A DNA stretch of 64,000 nt from Sphingomonas sp. PP-CE-3A-406 (GTDB taxonomy: Bacteria; Pseudomonadota; Alphaproteobacteria; Sphingomonadales; Sphingomonadaceae): positions 248,001 to 312,000 of the forward strand of contig NZ_RCWY01000001.1 of the NCBI RefSeq assembly GCF_003688625.1. Direction: 5' to 3'. The position numbers and the translations under genes are program-made. Below the pieces are notes generated by a model, which was given only the letters and a program-made list of their open reading frames with translations, did no database searches and was not told the origin of the DNA. Shown here piece after piece: positions 41,716 through 50,909 of the stretch (its first letter is position 1; every line of letters begins with the position of its first letter).

Positions 41716-44403
41716 ATGCGCCTGCCATCGACGTCACTGGTTTCGCTTGCTGCACTCGCCGTAGCGCTGGGGGCCACTCCCTCGTTCGCGCAGATCGCAA
41801 CGGTCCCGACGCCAGCGTCCGGTCAGCCCGGCGCGCCTTCGGTGCAGGCGACCACGGCGCAGCCCGGCCAGGCCGCCAACAGCTCGCCGACCGCGACCAC
41901 CAACACCGCGATCGACGGTTCGCCGGTGGCGGCAGCGACGACCGCGGACGACAGCGGCGCGTCGGGCCAGTTCCTCAACGACATCGTCGTCACCGGCTCG
42001 CGCCAGGGTCAGACCAAGTTCCGCAGCTCGACCTCGGTCAGCGACGTCACCGCCGCACAGATCACGCAGTTCACGCCGCGCTCCGAAGCCGATGTCCTCC
42101 ATCTCATCCCCGGCATCCGCGTCGAATCGACTGCAGGCGCAGGCGGCAATTCGAACATCACCGTACGCGGCCTGCCGCTTGCATCGGGTGGGTCGAAGTA
42201 TGTCCAGCTGCAGGAAGACGGCCTGCCCAACGTCGAGTTCGGCGACATCGCGTTCGGCAACAACGATTTCTGGCAGCGCTACGATTATACCGTCGATCGG
42301 TTGCAGGCGGTCCGCGGCGGCACCTCGTCGACCGGCGCATCGCAGGCGCCCGGCGCGGTCATCAACTATGTGTCCAAGACCGGCGAGACCGCGGGCGGGC
42401 GGGTCGGCGTTTCGACCGGCCTCGGCTACAACGACAAGCGGGTCGACTTCGATTACGGTGCGCCGATCAGCGACACGCTGCGCTTCAACGTCGGCGGTTT
42501 CTATCGCAACGGCGAGGGGCCGCGCGATCTCAGCTACACCGCGGAGAACGGCTACCAGGTGAAGGCCAATGTCACCAAGACGTTCGACGACAACGCCGGC
42601 TATATCCGCCTGAACTTCAAGCGCCTCGACGATCGCGCGCCGACCTACACCTCGATGCCGTTTGGCGTGCGGGTAAAGGGCGACACGATCACCGGCTATT
42701 ACCCGCTGGACGGTTATGACGCGCGCAAGGACACGTCGTTCTCGAAGAACAACCTGACCTTCCCGGTCGTCAATTCTGATGGCTCGGTATCGCAGGGTAA
42801 CAACAAGGACGGCATCTCGGTCCGCTCGACCACCGCCGGCGGCGAGCTCCACTACGACTTTGGCAAGAATCTCGCGATCGACAACCGCTTCGCCTATACC
42901 TGGAACAATGGCGTGTTCTCGGTACCGTTCTACGGCAGCCTGACGAACGTCAACGCGCTCACCTCGGGCGCCAATCCCTACACCGTCACCACCGCGAACG
43001 GCACGATCTATACCGCCGCCAGCGCACGCTATGCGAACGGGCCCAACGCGGGTCAGACCGTCGCGGGCAACGCAGTCGTCAACGGCAACCCGACGCTGCG
43101 CACCGCGATGAACAACATGAATCATTGGGCCAACGACTTCGGCGTGACCGGCAAAATCGACGTCGGCGCCGGGAAAGTCACCGCCCGCGCCGCCTATTAT
43201 CACTATAATCAGACGATCAACATGGATTGGCAGTGGAACGGCAGCCTGACCGCCGCGACCGCGAACGATCCGGCGATGATCGACCTTTACAACGCCGCCG
43301 GCGTGCGTCTGACCGACAACGGCATCACGGGCTACAACACCGGCTTTGGCGCGTTCAACCGCCACTACGACCTGAACTATGCCGGCAACGCGCCCTATGC
43401 GACGCTGAACTACGAGGACGATCATATCGACCTCGACGCGAGCGGTCGGTATGATTTCCTCCATGCCTCGGGCAATTTCTTCCAGACCGCAGCGACCAAG
43501 TCCGCGCTCGACGTCAATGGCGACGGTGCGCTGTCGGTCGCCGAGCAGAACACGTATCTGAACAGCGGCGTGGCGCAGAAGATCGACTACAACGTCAACT
43601 ATTTCAACTGGTCGCTCGGCGCGAACTACCGCTTCAACGGCAACACCAGCGTGTTCGTCCGCGTCAGCCAGGGCCACCGCGCCAATGCCGACCGGATCGT
43701 CTCGGACTTCCCCGGTGCGTTCACCACGGCGGGCAGGCTGACCGACATCGGCCGCTCGGTCGCGGTCAACCCGGTGACGCAGCAGGAACTGGGCATCAAG
43801 CAGCGCGGCAATGTCGGCGGGTTCAGCTATGGCGCGTTCCTGACCGGCTTCCGCAGCCAGGCGACCGAATACAATTACGACCTTACGCGCCCGGTGGGCC
43901 AGCGGCAGATCTTCCAGCGCTACAAAACCTATGGCGCCGAGCTGGAATCGCAGATGTCGTACGAGCATTTCGCGCTCAACGCGAACATCGTCTACACGCA
44001 TTCGCGGATCGCGCAGGATCTGATCGGCAACAATTCGGGTAACACGCCGGCGGCGACGCCGGACTTCATGTTCACGATCTCGCCGTCGTTCAACCTGCCG
44101 CTCGGCTCGATCGGCTTCACGTATCTGGGCCAGACCAAGACCTATACGGACTCGAGCAATCTGCTGAAGCAGCGCGGGCAGGGGATCTTCAACGCGTTCG
44201 TGTACGTGAAGCCGGTCGAGCCGCTGACGATCAGCCTGAACGTCGCCAACCTGTTCAACAGCTGGGATCAGTCCGGTCGTCTCGATCAGGCATCGGTCGG
44301 CGACCTTGCTACGACGGGTTCGCTGTACGGCGTCGCCTATGCGGGCACCAACCGCGCTGGGTTCGGACGGACCTTCTCGTTGTCGGCGAGCTACGCGTTC
44401 TGA
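41716..44403 (+). CDS. TonB-dependent receptor of the LacI sugar module
   Basis: An 895-residue receptor starting behind AAGGAGG. A signal peptide ends near SFAQ (about residue 26), followed by a long Thr/Ala/Pro-rich linker (27-90) before NDIVVTGSR, an unusually long spacer to the TonB box. The plug has DVLHLIPGIRVE, NITVRGLPLASGG, RLQAVRGGTSST and PGAVINYVSKTG; the barrel ends LSASYAF. Within the barrel, residues 599-610 spell a 12-residue EF-hand calcium loop (DVNGDGALSVAE). It is divergent from the LacI gene and behind its operators, so it is probably the outer-membrane port for sucrose or raffinose-type sugars. Confidence 0.9.
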   Translation: MRLPSTSLVSLAALAVALGATPSFAQIATVPTPASGQPGAPSVQATTAQPGQAANSSPTATTNTAIDGSPVAAATTADDSGASGQFLNDIVVTGSRQGQTKFRSSTSVSDVTAAQITQFTPRSEADVLHLIPGIRVESTAGAGGNSNITVRGLPLASGGSKYVQLQEDGLPNVEFGDIAFGNNDFWQRYDYTVDRLQAVRGGTSSTGASQAPGAVINYVSKTGETAGGRVGVSTGLGYNDKRVDFDYGAPISDTLRFNVGGFYRNGEGPRDLSYTAENGYQVKANVTKTFDDNAGYIRLNFKRLDDRAPTYTSMPFGVRVKGDTITGYYPLDGYDARKDTSFSKNNLTFPVVNSDGSVSQGNNKDGISVRSTTAGGELHYDFGKNLAIDNRFAYTWNNGVFSVPFYGSLTNVNALTSGANPYTVTTANGTIYTAASARYANGPNAGQTVAGNAVVNGNPTLRTAMNNMNHWANDFGVTGKIDVGAGKVTARAAYYHYNQTINMDWQWNGSLTAATANDPAMIDLYNAAGVRLTDNGITGYNTGFGAFNRHYDLNYAGNAPYATLNYEDDHIDLDASGRYDFLHASGNFFQTAATKSALDVNGDGALSVAEQNTYLNSGVAQKIDYNVNYFNWSLGANYRFNGNTSVFVRVSQGHRANADRIVSDFPGAFTTAGRLTDIGRSVAVNPVTQQELGIKQRGNVGGFSYGAFLTGFRSQATEYNYDLTRPVGQRQIFQRYKTYGAELESQMSYEHFALNANIVYTHSRIAQDLIGNNSGNTPAATPDFMFTISPSFNLPLGSIGFTYLGQTKTYTDSSNLLKQRGQGIFNAFVYVKPVEPLTISLNVANLFNSWDQSGRLDQASVGDLATTGSLYGVAYAGTNRAGFGRTFSLSASYAF

Positions 44404-44438
44404 TCGTCGATCCCCGGGTCTGACCGAGCGAACGATCA

Positions 44439-44466
44439 CCGCCGCCGGCTTCGAAGTCGGCGGCGG
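44439..44466 (+). terminator. Stem-loop terminator after receptor
   Basis: CCGCCGCCG (44439-44447) pairs with CGGCGGCGG (44458-44466); the loop itself holds CTTCGAAG, which can extend the stem. It lies 36 bases past the receptor stop. No T run. Confidence 0.55.
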
Positions 44467-44524
44467 AATGCTGTCGGGTGTCGTGGCCGGACTCGACGAA
44501 GCAGGCGCGAACGGATCACGAGGA

Positions 44525-44542
44525 ATGTGACAAAAATCACAT
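44525..44542. promoter_or_regulatory. CRP/FNR-type palindrome
   Basis: ATGTGA and TCACAT are perfect arms around six bases (CAAAAA), matching the CRP consensus TGTGA-N6-TCACA exactly. It sits 62 bases before the small glycine-rich exported protein at 44604, a normal class I or II activator position. A GGAAC (44543) directly after could be part of an ECF-type promoter, but this is weak. Confidence 0.55.
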
Positions 44543-44603
44543 GGAACGTTGCGCGATCGTCATCGGTATTTTGCGGGTCTGCTTTAACGAAAAGGAAGTC
44601 CGT

Positions 44604-44825
44604 ATGCGTCGCAGTGCTCTGTTCATTCTGCCCATGATGATGCTGTCGGTTTCGCCCGCGCTGGCCAAGGGTTGCATCCGCGGCGCGGCGGCTGGCGGCG
44701 TCGGTGGGCACTTCGTCGGCAAGGGCCATGCCGTGATGGGTGCTGCCGCCGGCTGCGTGATCGCGCACCATCACTACGCCAAGCAGGCTCGTGCCCAGAA
44801 GGCCGCGGCCCGCTCGCACGGCTGA
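44604..44825 (+). CDS. Small exported glycine-rich protein
   Basis: A 73-residue protein with a signal peptide (MRRSALFILPMMMLSVSPALA). The mature part is KGCIRGAAAGGVGGHFVGKGHAVMGAAAGCVIAHH, a glycine-zipper-like membrane segment with two cysteines, then a basic helical tail. Related short glycine-zipper proteins sit in the envelope. AAAGGAAG precedes ATG 44604; the longer upstream frame has no support. A CRP-type site and a downstream terminator bound it, so it is its own transcription unit. Function unknown. Confidence 0.7.
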   Translation: MRRSALFILPMMMLSVSPALAKGCIRGAAAGGVGGHFVGKGHAVMGAAAGCVIAHHHYAKQARAQKAAARSHG

Positions 44826-44838
44826 ACCTGAACGCTGC

Positions 44839-44868
44839 GCTTCGCTGACACTAGCCGGTCAGCGAAGC
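44839..44868 (+). terminator. Strong stem-loop after small exported protein
   Basis: GCTTCGCTGAC (44839-44849) pairs perfectly with GTCAGCGAAGC (44858-44868), an 11-base stem with an 8-base loop, 13 bases past the stop. Only short AT follows. Confidence 0.65.
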
Positions 44869-45011
44869 ATAGGCTCCGCAGCCGGTGCGTAAAACAGCTG
44901 CTATAGTACAGGAATACCTGAATATATTTTCGCCTTCGTGAGTTTTGTCCAGGGAGTATATGGTTCGGGCTCGATCGAGCTTGAGCGGCATATCCCGACA
45001 ACACGGGGCTT

Positions 45012-45371
45012 ATGATGATCGATTTCCGAACCACCTTTTGCCTGATGGCTGTCGGCGCCAGCGCATTGTCGCTCGCCGCGTGCGTCAATCCCTCGGCCAA
45101 GATCGCCACGTCGCTCGAGGGCTATGGGTTCCAGCCTGTACAGTCGCAGTGCGTCGGCGACCGCCTCGAAGCCAATCTGTCGATCGGGCAGCTCCAGCAG
45201 CTCGGCCGCGCGGCAAAGGCGTCGCGCCAGGGCGACACGACGCCGGGTCGCTTGACGATCGGCGATTTCGTCCGCGTGTCGGGGCAGGTGAAGGATCCCA
45301 AGGTTCCGCTCGAAGTCGGCAAGGCCGCCGCGGCTTGCGGGCTCCTGACGGACCCGGCGTCCCCGCTTTAA
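45012..45371 (+). CDS. Small lipoprotein
   Basis: A 119-residue protein with a lipoprotein signal and lipobox LAAC (Cys at residue 24). The mature part has two further cysteines (QSQCVGDRL and AAACGLL), so a disulphide is possible, and a central LSIGQLQQLGRAAKASRQG helix. No known family is recognised. It is followed after 127 bases by a CsbD-type protein, which may be separately transcribed. Confidence 0.68.
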   Translation: MMIDFRTTFCLMAVGASALSLAACVNPSAKIATSLEGYGFQPVQSQCVGDRLEANLSIGQLQQLGRAAKASRQGDTTPGRLTIGDFVRVSGQVKDPKVPLEVGKAAAACGLLTDPASPL

Positions 45372-45498
45372 GCCCTTTGGTCGTTAGCGCGACGGACTCG
45401 CGGGCGCGATCACCGCCAAATCGAACGGTCGGGATACGGACCGATTTTCAGACGTTTCGCATCCGGTTCATTTTTACACACAACCAAGGAGATACATC

Positions 45499-45783
45499 AT
45501 GAACAGCGACACCATCACCGGCACGACCTCGGATCTCAGCGGCAAGCTCAAGGAAGGCCTCGGCAACGCGATCGGAGACAAGTCGCTGCAGACCGAAGGC
45601 GCCGCCGACCAGCTGAGCGGAACGGTCCAGAAGACCTATGGCCAGGCCAAGGACGCCGTGGAAGACAATATTCGGCCGGTGATCGACTATGTCCGCCAGT
45701 TCTCCAAGGAGCGTCCGTTCACCGCCGCCGCCGTAGCCGGCGTTCTCGGCATCGCGCTGATCAACACGCTGCGCGGCAAGTAA
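45499..45783 (+). CDS. CsbD-family stress protein with C-terminal membrane segment
   Basis: A 94-residue protein. The N-terminal half is CsbD-like (DLSGKLKEGLGNAIGDKSLQTEGAADQLSG then VQKTYGQAKDAV), followed by a basic turn and a hydrophobic segment (PFTAAAVAGVLGIALINTL). CsbD proteins are abundant under general stress, role unclear. The AAGGAGAT ribosome site is strong. A perfect hairpin follows. Confidence 0.85.
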   Translation: MNSDTITGTTSDLSGKLKEGLGNAIGDKSLQTEGAADQLSGTVQKTYGQAKDAVEDNIRPVIDYVRQFSKERPFTAAAVAGVLGIALINTLRGK

Positions 45784-45790
45784 GCTATCC

Positions 45791-45815
45791 GGCGGGGGCG
45801 CCAGTCGCCCCCGCC
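45791..45815 (+). terminator. Stem-loop terminator after CsbD gene
   Basis: GGCGGGGGCG (45791-45800) pairs perfectly with CGCCCCCGCC (45806-45815) around a 5-base loop, 7 bases past the CsbD stop. No T run follows. Confidence 0.65.
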
Positions 45816-45907
45816 GTAATCTCGAACCATGACGAACGACATCGATCTCGCGTCCGGCGAACCCAAGCCTCGCCGATGGCCTTACACTTTAGTGGAAGCA
45901 GCCTGAT

Positions 45908-46180
45908 ATGACGGGCCACACCGACTTCAATGCCCGGTACGATACGCGTTACAACCCCGCGGCCAGGAAAATCCGGTCGGACGAAGAGTGGGAGGGGCTG
46001 TGGCATGCCGACGACCACCGCGCTCGTCCCGGTCGTATGGTTGAGCTCTGTATCGCCGCTTTGGGAGCCGCCGTCGCTTTGCTTGTCGTTCAGCGCGGAT
46101 GGCGCCGCGTCTCGCCGCCCGTAAAGCGATTCGTACCGTCCGCGGCTGACATCCATGTCCGGATGCCGCCACCGCGTTGA
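45908..46180 (+). CDS. Possible small membrane protein
   Basis: A 90-residue reading frame with a polar N-terminus (DEEWEGLWHADDH) and one hydrophobic segment (VELCIAALGAAVALLVVQRGW) followed by a basic tail. GGAAG precedes the ATG. No family recognised; this could be a real single-span protein or a chance frame. It converges on glpK. Confidence 0.4.
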   Translation: MTGHTDFNARYDTRYNPAARKIRSDEEWEGLWHADDHRARPGRMVELCIAALGAAVALLVVQRGWRRVSPPVKRFVPSAADIHVRMPPPR

Positions 46181-46239
46181 ATAGAAAACCTGAGAAACGG
46201 TTTCCCGGCGTCTTGAAGCTCCGGCGGGTCGGATTGCAG

Positions 46240-47724
46240 CTACCTGAGTGTCCGTTGCAGCGCATCGTGCCAGCCGGCGACGAGCGTGTTGCGCCGATCA
46301 TCTGGCATGGCGGGCTCGAAACAGCGGTCCCGCGACCAAAGCGTTTCCAGCTCGTCTAGACCCGACCACACACCGGTTGCGAGCCCCGCGTGAAAGGCCG
46401 CTCCCCGTGCGGTCGTCTCCAAATCCTCCGGGCGTTCGATTGGGACTTCGAGAAGGTCTGCAAGGAAACCACAAAGCCAATCGTTGGCCGCCATGCCACC
46501 ATCGACGCGCACGCTGGCGGGCCTTCCGCCGCCGTCCGCGATCATCGCCGCCACGAGGTCGAGCGTCTGGTAGCCGACCGCCTCTAGTGCCGCGCGTGCG
46601 AGATGCGCCTGCGTCGCGCCCAGCGTCAGTCCGAAGATCGCGGCACGTGCGTCGGCATCCCAGTGCGGCGCGCCCAGCCCGACGAAAGCGGGCACCATGT
46701 AGACGCCGTGATTGTCGGGCACCTGTGTCGCCATGTCGTCGGTGTCGCGCGCGTGCGTGATGACACCTATGCCGTCGCGTAGCCACTTCACCGCCGCTCC
46801 CGCCACGAAGATCGATCCCTCCAGTGCAAAGGTGGTCTTTCCGTCCAGCCGATATGCGGGAGTCGTCAGCAGCCGATGTTTCGAGCGGATCGCCTCGGCC
46901 CCGGTGTTGAGCAGCATGAAGCAGCCCGTGCCATAGGTCGACTTGGTCATGCCGCGCGCGAAGCAGGCCTGGCCGAACAGCGCCGCCTGCTGATCGCCGG
47001 CGATGCCCGCGACGGGGATCTGCGCGTCGAACAGACCGGGGGCGGTCACGCCGTAGTGATGGGCGTTGTCGTGAACCTCGGGCAGCATCGCGATCGGCAC
47101 GCCGAGCAGGTCGCACATCGCGGTGTCCCAGCGGTCTTCGCGGATGTTCCAGAGCAGCGTGCGCGACGCGTTGGTGACGTCGGTCGCGTGGACGGTGCCA
47201 CCGGTCAGCCGCCACAACAGGAAGCTGTCGATCGTTCCGAATGCAAGCAGGCCGCGCTCGGCACGGTCGCGGGCGCCCGCGACGTGATCGAGGATCCACG
47301 CGATCTTGGTGCCCGAGAAATAGGGATCGAGCAGCAATCCGGTGCGCTCGCGAACTTCGTCCTCGGCGCCCGCCGCGCGCAGTTCGGCGCAGCGGGCCGC
47401 AGTCCGGCGATCCTGCCACACGATCGCGGGATGGATCGGGGTGCCCGTTGCGCGATCCCAGACGACCGTCGTCTCGCGTTGATTGGTGATGCCGATCGCA
47501 GCGATATCGCGTGCGGCGACGCCGCTCCTGGCGATCGCCTCGCGCGCCGTCGACAGGACATCGCGCCAGATGTCTTCGGGGTCATGCTCCACCCAGCCCG
47601 GCGCAGGATAATGCTGCGCGAACTCGACCTGCGCCGCCGCGACACGCTTGGCTTTGGAATCGAAGACTATGCTCCGCGTCGACGTGGTCCCCTGGTCGAT
47701 CGCGAGGATGTGCTTGCCGGTCAT
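46240..47724 (-). CDS. glpK: Glycerol kinase
   Basis: A 494-residue FGGY-family kinase that phosphorylates glycerol to glycerol-3-phosphate in the cytoplasm. N-terminal phosphate motif [30 protein letters not shown], then the [13 protein letters not shown] region and the late [11 protein letters not shown] that closes over ATP. ATG 47724 with AAAGGATC is chosen; the 17 residues before it in the open frame lack homology. Length matches GlpK. It is divergent from glpD-glpR with a shared promoter region. Confidence 0.95.
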   Translation of the reverse strand: MTGKHILAIDQGTTSTRSIVFDSKAKRVAAAQVEFAQHYPAPGWVEHDPEDIWRDVLSTAREAIARSGVAARDIAAIGITNQRETTVVWDRATGTPIHPAIVWQDRRTAARCAELRAAGAEDEVRERTGLLLDPYFSGTKIAWILDHVAGARDRAERGLLAFGTIDSFLLWRLTGGTVHATDVTNASRTLLWNIREDRWDTAMCDLLGVPIAMLPEVHDNAHHYGVTAPGLFDAQIPVAGIAGDQQAALFGQACFARGMTKSTYGTGCFMLLNTGAEAIRSKHRLLTTPAYRLDGKTTFALEGSIFVAGAAVKWLRDGIGVITHARDTDDMATQVPDNHGVYMVPAFVGLGAPHWDADARAAIFGLTLGATQAHLARAALEAVGYQTLDLVAAMIADGGGRPASVRVDGGMAANDWLCGFLADLLEVPIERPEDLETTARGAAFHAGLATGVWSGLDELETLWSRDRCFEPAMPDDRRNTLVAGWHDALQRTLR

Positions 47725-47778
47725 GTGATCCTTTCCGCTTGCGCCTGACTTGTTCCGGTTTGAAAGGACGGTCAATCC

Positions 47779-47796
47779 TTTCGTTTGTCTTCGAAC
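47779..47796. promoter_or_regulatory. Candidate GlpR operator
   Basis: TTTCGTTTGTCTTCGAAC in the 113-base glpK/glpD gap has the TTTCG...CGAA shape of DeoR-family GlpR operators, and a CGAAAG at 47817-47822 mirrors the CTTTCG at 47778. Inferred from shape and gene context. Confidence 0.4.
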
Positions 47797-47837
47797 TTCG
47801 CTAAAGCGCGCGCAATCGAAAGCGGAAGGCTATTCCC

Positions 47838-49352
47838 GTGCTTGCATCATCGTCTCCGGCCTACGACCTGCTGATCGTCGGTGGTGGCATCAACGGCGCG
47901 GGTATCGCGCGCGATGCGGCGGGACGCGGCCTGCGCGTGCTGTTGGTGGAGCAGGACGATCTCGCCAGCCACACCTCGTCCGCCTCGACCAAGCTCATCC
48001 ATGGCGGGCTGCGCTATCTCGAATATGGCGAGTTCAGGCTGGTGCGGGAATCGCTGATCGAGCGCGAGCGGCTGTGGGGCATGGCGCCGCATATCATCTG
48101 GCCGCTGCGCTTCGTCCTGCCGCAGACGCAATCGCCGCGTCCCGCCTGGATGGTGCGGCTCGGCCTGTTTCTCTACGACCATCTCGGCGGGCGGAAGCGG
48201 CTGCCGGGAACCGAAACGATCGCGCTCGACCGATCGCCGGTTGGCAACGGGCTTGCCGATCGACAGGGCAGGGCGTTCGTCTATTCGGACTGCTGGGTCG
48301 AAGATAGCCGCCTAGTCGTGCTGAACGCGCGCGATGCCGCCGATCGCGGGGCCGAGATTCGCACGCGCACCCGGCTGATCGATGCCCGCCGGGAGGGTTG
48401 TGAATGGACGGCGACGATCGTCGATGCGGGGGGCGAGCATCGGATACGCGCAAAAGTCCTGGTGAATGCCGCGGGCCCGTGGGTCAGCGACGTGATCGGT
48501 CGCGCGGAGGGTATCAGCAGCGATAGCAAGGTGCGGCTCGTCAAGGGCAGCCATATCGTCGTGCCGCAACTCTACGAGGGCGCGCATGCCTTCATGCTGC
48601 AGAACGAGGATCGCCGGATCGTCTTCGCGATTCCCTATGAGGGTAAGTTCACGCTGATCGGCACGACCGACCAGCCATGGGACGCCGCGCCCGGCACGCC
48701 GGTCATCAGCGACGCGGAAGCGGCGTACCTCATCGCGACGGTAAACCGCTATTTCACGCGCAAGCTGACGCCGGACGATGTTGCGTGGAGCTACGCCGGG
48801 ATCCGTCCTTTGCATGACGATCATGCCGGCAACGCCTCCGCCGTGACACGCGATTACGTGCTCGACCTGGATGCGGGCGAGGGCAAGGCGCCCATGCTCA
48901 GTATCTTCGGCGGCAAGATCACCACCTATCGCAAGCTCGCCGAACACGCGATGGCCGAACTGGCGAAGGTCATGCCCGCGATCGGCCCGGCCTGGACCGC
49001 CGGCGTCGCGCTGCCGGGCGGCGATATGCCGGAGGCGGATTTCGATCGGTTCCTTGGCAGGCTGACGGCCGCGCGGCCCGGGCTGCCTTCGGAGTTGCTC
49101 CGTCGGCTGGCGCGTGCCTACGGGACCGACGTCGATGCGCTGCTCGGCGATGCCGTCGATATTGCGGCGCTCGGCGAGGATTTCGGCGGCGGATTGACCG
49201 AGAGCGAGGTCGACTATCTGATCGCGCGCGAATGGGCGCAAACTTCCGACGACATCCTGTACCGACGCAGCAAGCTTGGACTGCATGTCCCGTCGGGGAC
49301 CGCCGACCGACTGACCGCCTATTTCGAAGCCCGACCGTCGACCCGAGCATGA
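47838..49352 (+). CDS. glpD: Glycerol-3-phosphate dehydrogenase (FAD, quinone-linked)
   Basis: A 504-residue membrane-associated flavoenzyme that oxidises glycerol-3-phosphate to dihydroxyacetone phosphate and reduces quinone. The FAD-binding GGGINGAGIARDAAGRG is at about 15-31, followed by LVEQDDLASHTSSASTKLIHGGLRYLEYGEF, the GlpD signature, and FGGKITTYRKLAEHAM late in the protein. The start is a GTG. It overlaps glpR as ATGA and is divergent from glpK, so the three genes form a complete glycerol catabolism unit (no glpF in the window). Confidence 0.95.
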   Translation: MLASSSPAYDLLIVGGGINGAGIARDAAGRGLRVLLVEQDDLASHTSSASTKLIHGGLRYLEYGEFRLVRESLIERERLWGMAPHIIWPLRFVLPQTQSPRPAWMVRLGLFLYDHLGGRKRLPGTETIALDRSPVGNGLADRQGRAFVYSDCWVEDSRLVVLNARDAADRGAEIRTRTRLIDARREGCEWTATIVDAGGEHRIRAKVLVNAAGPWVSDVIGRAEGISSDSKVRLVKGSHIVVPQLYEGAHAFMLQNEDRRIVFAIPYEGKFTLIGTTDQPWDAAPGTPVISDAEAAYLIATVNRYFTRKLTPDDVAWSYAGIRPLHDDHAGNASAVTRDYVLDLDAGEGKAPMLSIFGGKITTYRKLAEHAMAELAKVMPAIGPAWTAGVALPGGDMPEADFDRFLGRLTAARPGLPSELLRRLARAYGTDVDALLGDAVDIAALGEDFGGGLTESEVDYLIAREWAQTSDDILYRRSKLGLHVPSGTADRLTAYFEARPSTRA

Positions 49353-50137
49353 CCGCGGCGCCGCTCGAACACGCCGTGCTCCGCCACCGTCGGATTCTCG
49401 AACTCGCGCGCCAGACCGGGAGCGTCAGCGTCGAAGCGCTGGCGGCGGAGTTCGGCGTCTCTTCGCAGACGATCCGCAAGGATCTCAACCAACTGTCGAA
49501 AACGGCGATGGTGTCGCGTGTGCATGGCGGTGCGGTGGCGACGTCGGGAGTCGACAATCTCGATCATGGTGTACGACGAGCGTTCGCGTCGGAGGCGAAG
49601 GCCGCGATCGGCGCGGCGGCGGCGCAGCTTATCCCCGACGGCGCCAGCCTGTTCATCAATATCGGCACGACAACGGAGGAGGTTGCTCGGGCGCTGACCG
49701 GCCATCGCAACCTGTTGGTGATCACCAACAACCTCAACGTCGTCGACATCCTGCGCGGCTCGCCGTCGATCGAGATCCTGACAGCAGGCGGCCGCGTCCG
49801 CGCCGCCGATCGCGCGGTCGTCGGCGCGTTGGCGATGGATTTTATCCGCGGCTTCAAGACCGATTTCGCGATCATCGGTGCGTCCGGGATCGATCGCGAC
49901 GGTACGTTGCTCGATTTCGATGTCGACGAGGTGCGCGTATCGCAGACGATCATCGCGCAGGCGCGGAAAGTGATCCTCGTCGCCGATCGCTCCAAGCTCC
50001 ATCGGCCTGCGCCGATCCGGATCACCGGCCTCGATGCGATCGATTATTTCGTGACCGACCGTCTTGGCGATCCCGCCATCCTTGCGGCCTGCCGATCGGC
50101 GAACGCCGAGCTCGTGGAGGCCGCGCCCACCGACTGA
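49349..50137 (+). CDS. glpR: DeoR-family repressor GlpR
   Basis: A 262-residue regulator. The N-terminal winged helix is RHRRILELARQTGSVSVEALAAEFGVSSQTIRKDLNQL (about 12-50) with RVHGGA next to it; the C-terminal part is the DeoR sugar-phosphate-sensing isomerase-like domain (FINIGTTTEEVARAL to ILVADRSK). It likely represses glpK and glpD until glycerol-3-phosphate accumulates. The ATG overlaps the glpD stop. Confidence 0.9.
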   Translation: MTAAPLEHAVLRHRRILELARQTGSVSVEALAAEFGVSSQTIRKDLNQLSKTAMVSRVHGGAVATSGVDNLDHGVRRAFASEAKAAIGAAAAQLIPDGASLFINIGTTTEEVARALTGHRNLLVITNNLNVVDILRGSPSIEILTAGGRVRAADRAVVGALAMDFIRGFKTDFAIIGASGIDRDGTLLDFDVDEVRVSQTIIAQARKVILVADRSKLHRPAPIRITGLDAIDYFVTDRLGDPAILAACRSANAELVEAAPTD

Positions 50138-50180
50138 TCCGAACCTCGGCGAACTGTTGGACGTTGCGTCACCGCCGCCA

Positions 50181-50909
50181 TCACGTACCGCAGTTCGAAC
50201 GGCAGCGGGTTGCCTGCGCCGCGACCGGAGCGGCGTAGGGGTTCTCGAAAAGCCCGCTGACGAACTTGGCGATCATGATCGGTCGCACGGACGCGTCGAT
50301 CCTTGCCTGCGCAACGCGGCCGGCACGTCCTGCGGCGATGATCGGTGCCGGCGTGTCACCATCGCCGATCCGGCCACGACCGTTCGTTTGGACGCGGGGG
50401 GCCGCGCGCATTGCCTTGTCCGGATCGGTGGTGATGGTGATCGGTATCCCGAGCCGCGATGTCTCGCCGATCGCCTGGAGCGCAGCGTTCTGTTCGGCAA
50501 AGCGTCGCGGGGAAAGAGCGGTCCGGCTACCGAAGCTGGTTATGCCATGCAGTCGCACCATCGTGGTGATGCGCGCCAGGTCAGAGCGCTCGAAGGTTCG
50601 GCCGATCCCTGGGCCTGCAGCGGTCTCGATCGTCGGCAGCGCCACGTGCAGCATCGTCCCCGCCTTTTCCGTCAGGGTCATGCGACCAAGCAAATCGTCC
50701 GTCCGTCGTTCTGGGGAAAGCCGCCAATCCTCATACGCATCGAGCCTGCCATCGCGGTCCAGATCGCGAAAGCGATGCCCGTCCAGCGTCAGGATTGGCC
50801 CCGATCGGCTCTCGACCTGTGGATCGGCCTTGATCGACGGCGCCAACAGTAGACCCGCCGGTATCGCGACACCGATCAGCCAGATCGACGAGAGTCGACT
50901 GTTGCTCAC
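50181..50909 (-). pseudogene. Glycoside hydrolase family 3 remnant with internal deletion
   Basis: A 242-residue frame with a signal peptide and the opening of a GH3 beta-glucosidase-like protein: GHRFRDLDRDGRLDAYEDW (an EF-hand-like loop common in these proteins), RRTDDLLGRMTLTEKAGTMLH, then SRLGIPITITTDP near residue 160. From about residue 185 it jumps to TPAPIIAAGRAGRVAQARIDASV and KFVSGLFENPY, which in full-length GH3 enzymes lies several hundred residues later. The catalytic-nucleophile part and the whole C-terminal sandwich domain are missing; GH3 proteins usually run to 600-850 residues. The frame is still open, so a short protein may be made, but it cannot be an active enzyme. Confidence 0.75.

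Noticed and set aside
41734..44439. A 901-residue open frame on the minus strand
   Set aside because: It is antisense to the TonB receptor at 41716, is rich in Arg, Val and Asp without any domain, and has no ribosome site; a common effect of high third-position GC.
45829..45906. A 25-codon frame directly before the small membrane protein at 45908
   Set aside because: It ends one base before the next ATG like a leader peptide, but has no ribosome site and no attenuator structure could be drawn.
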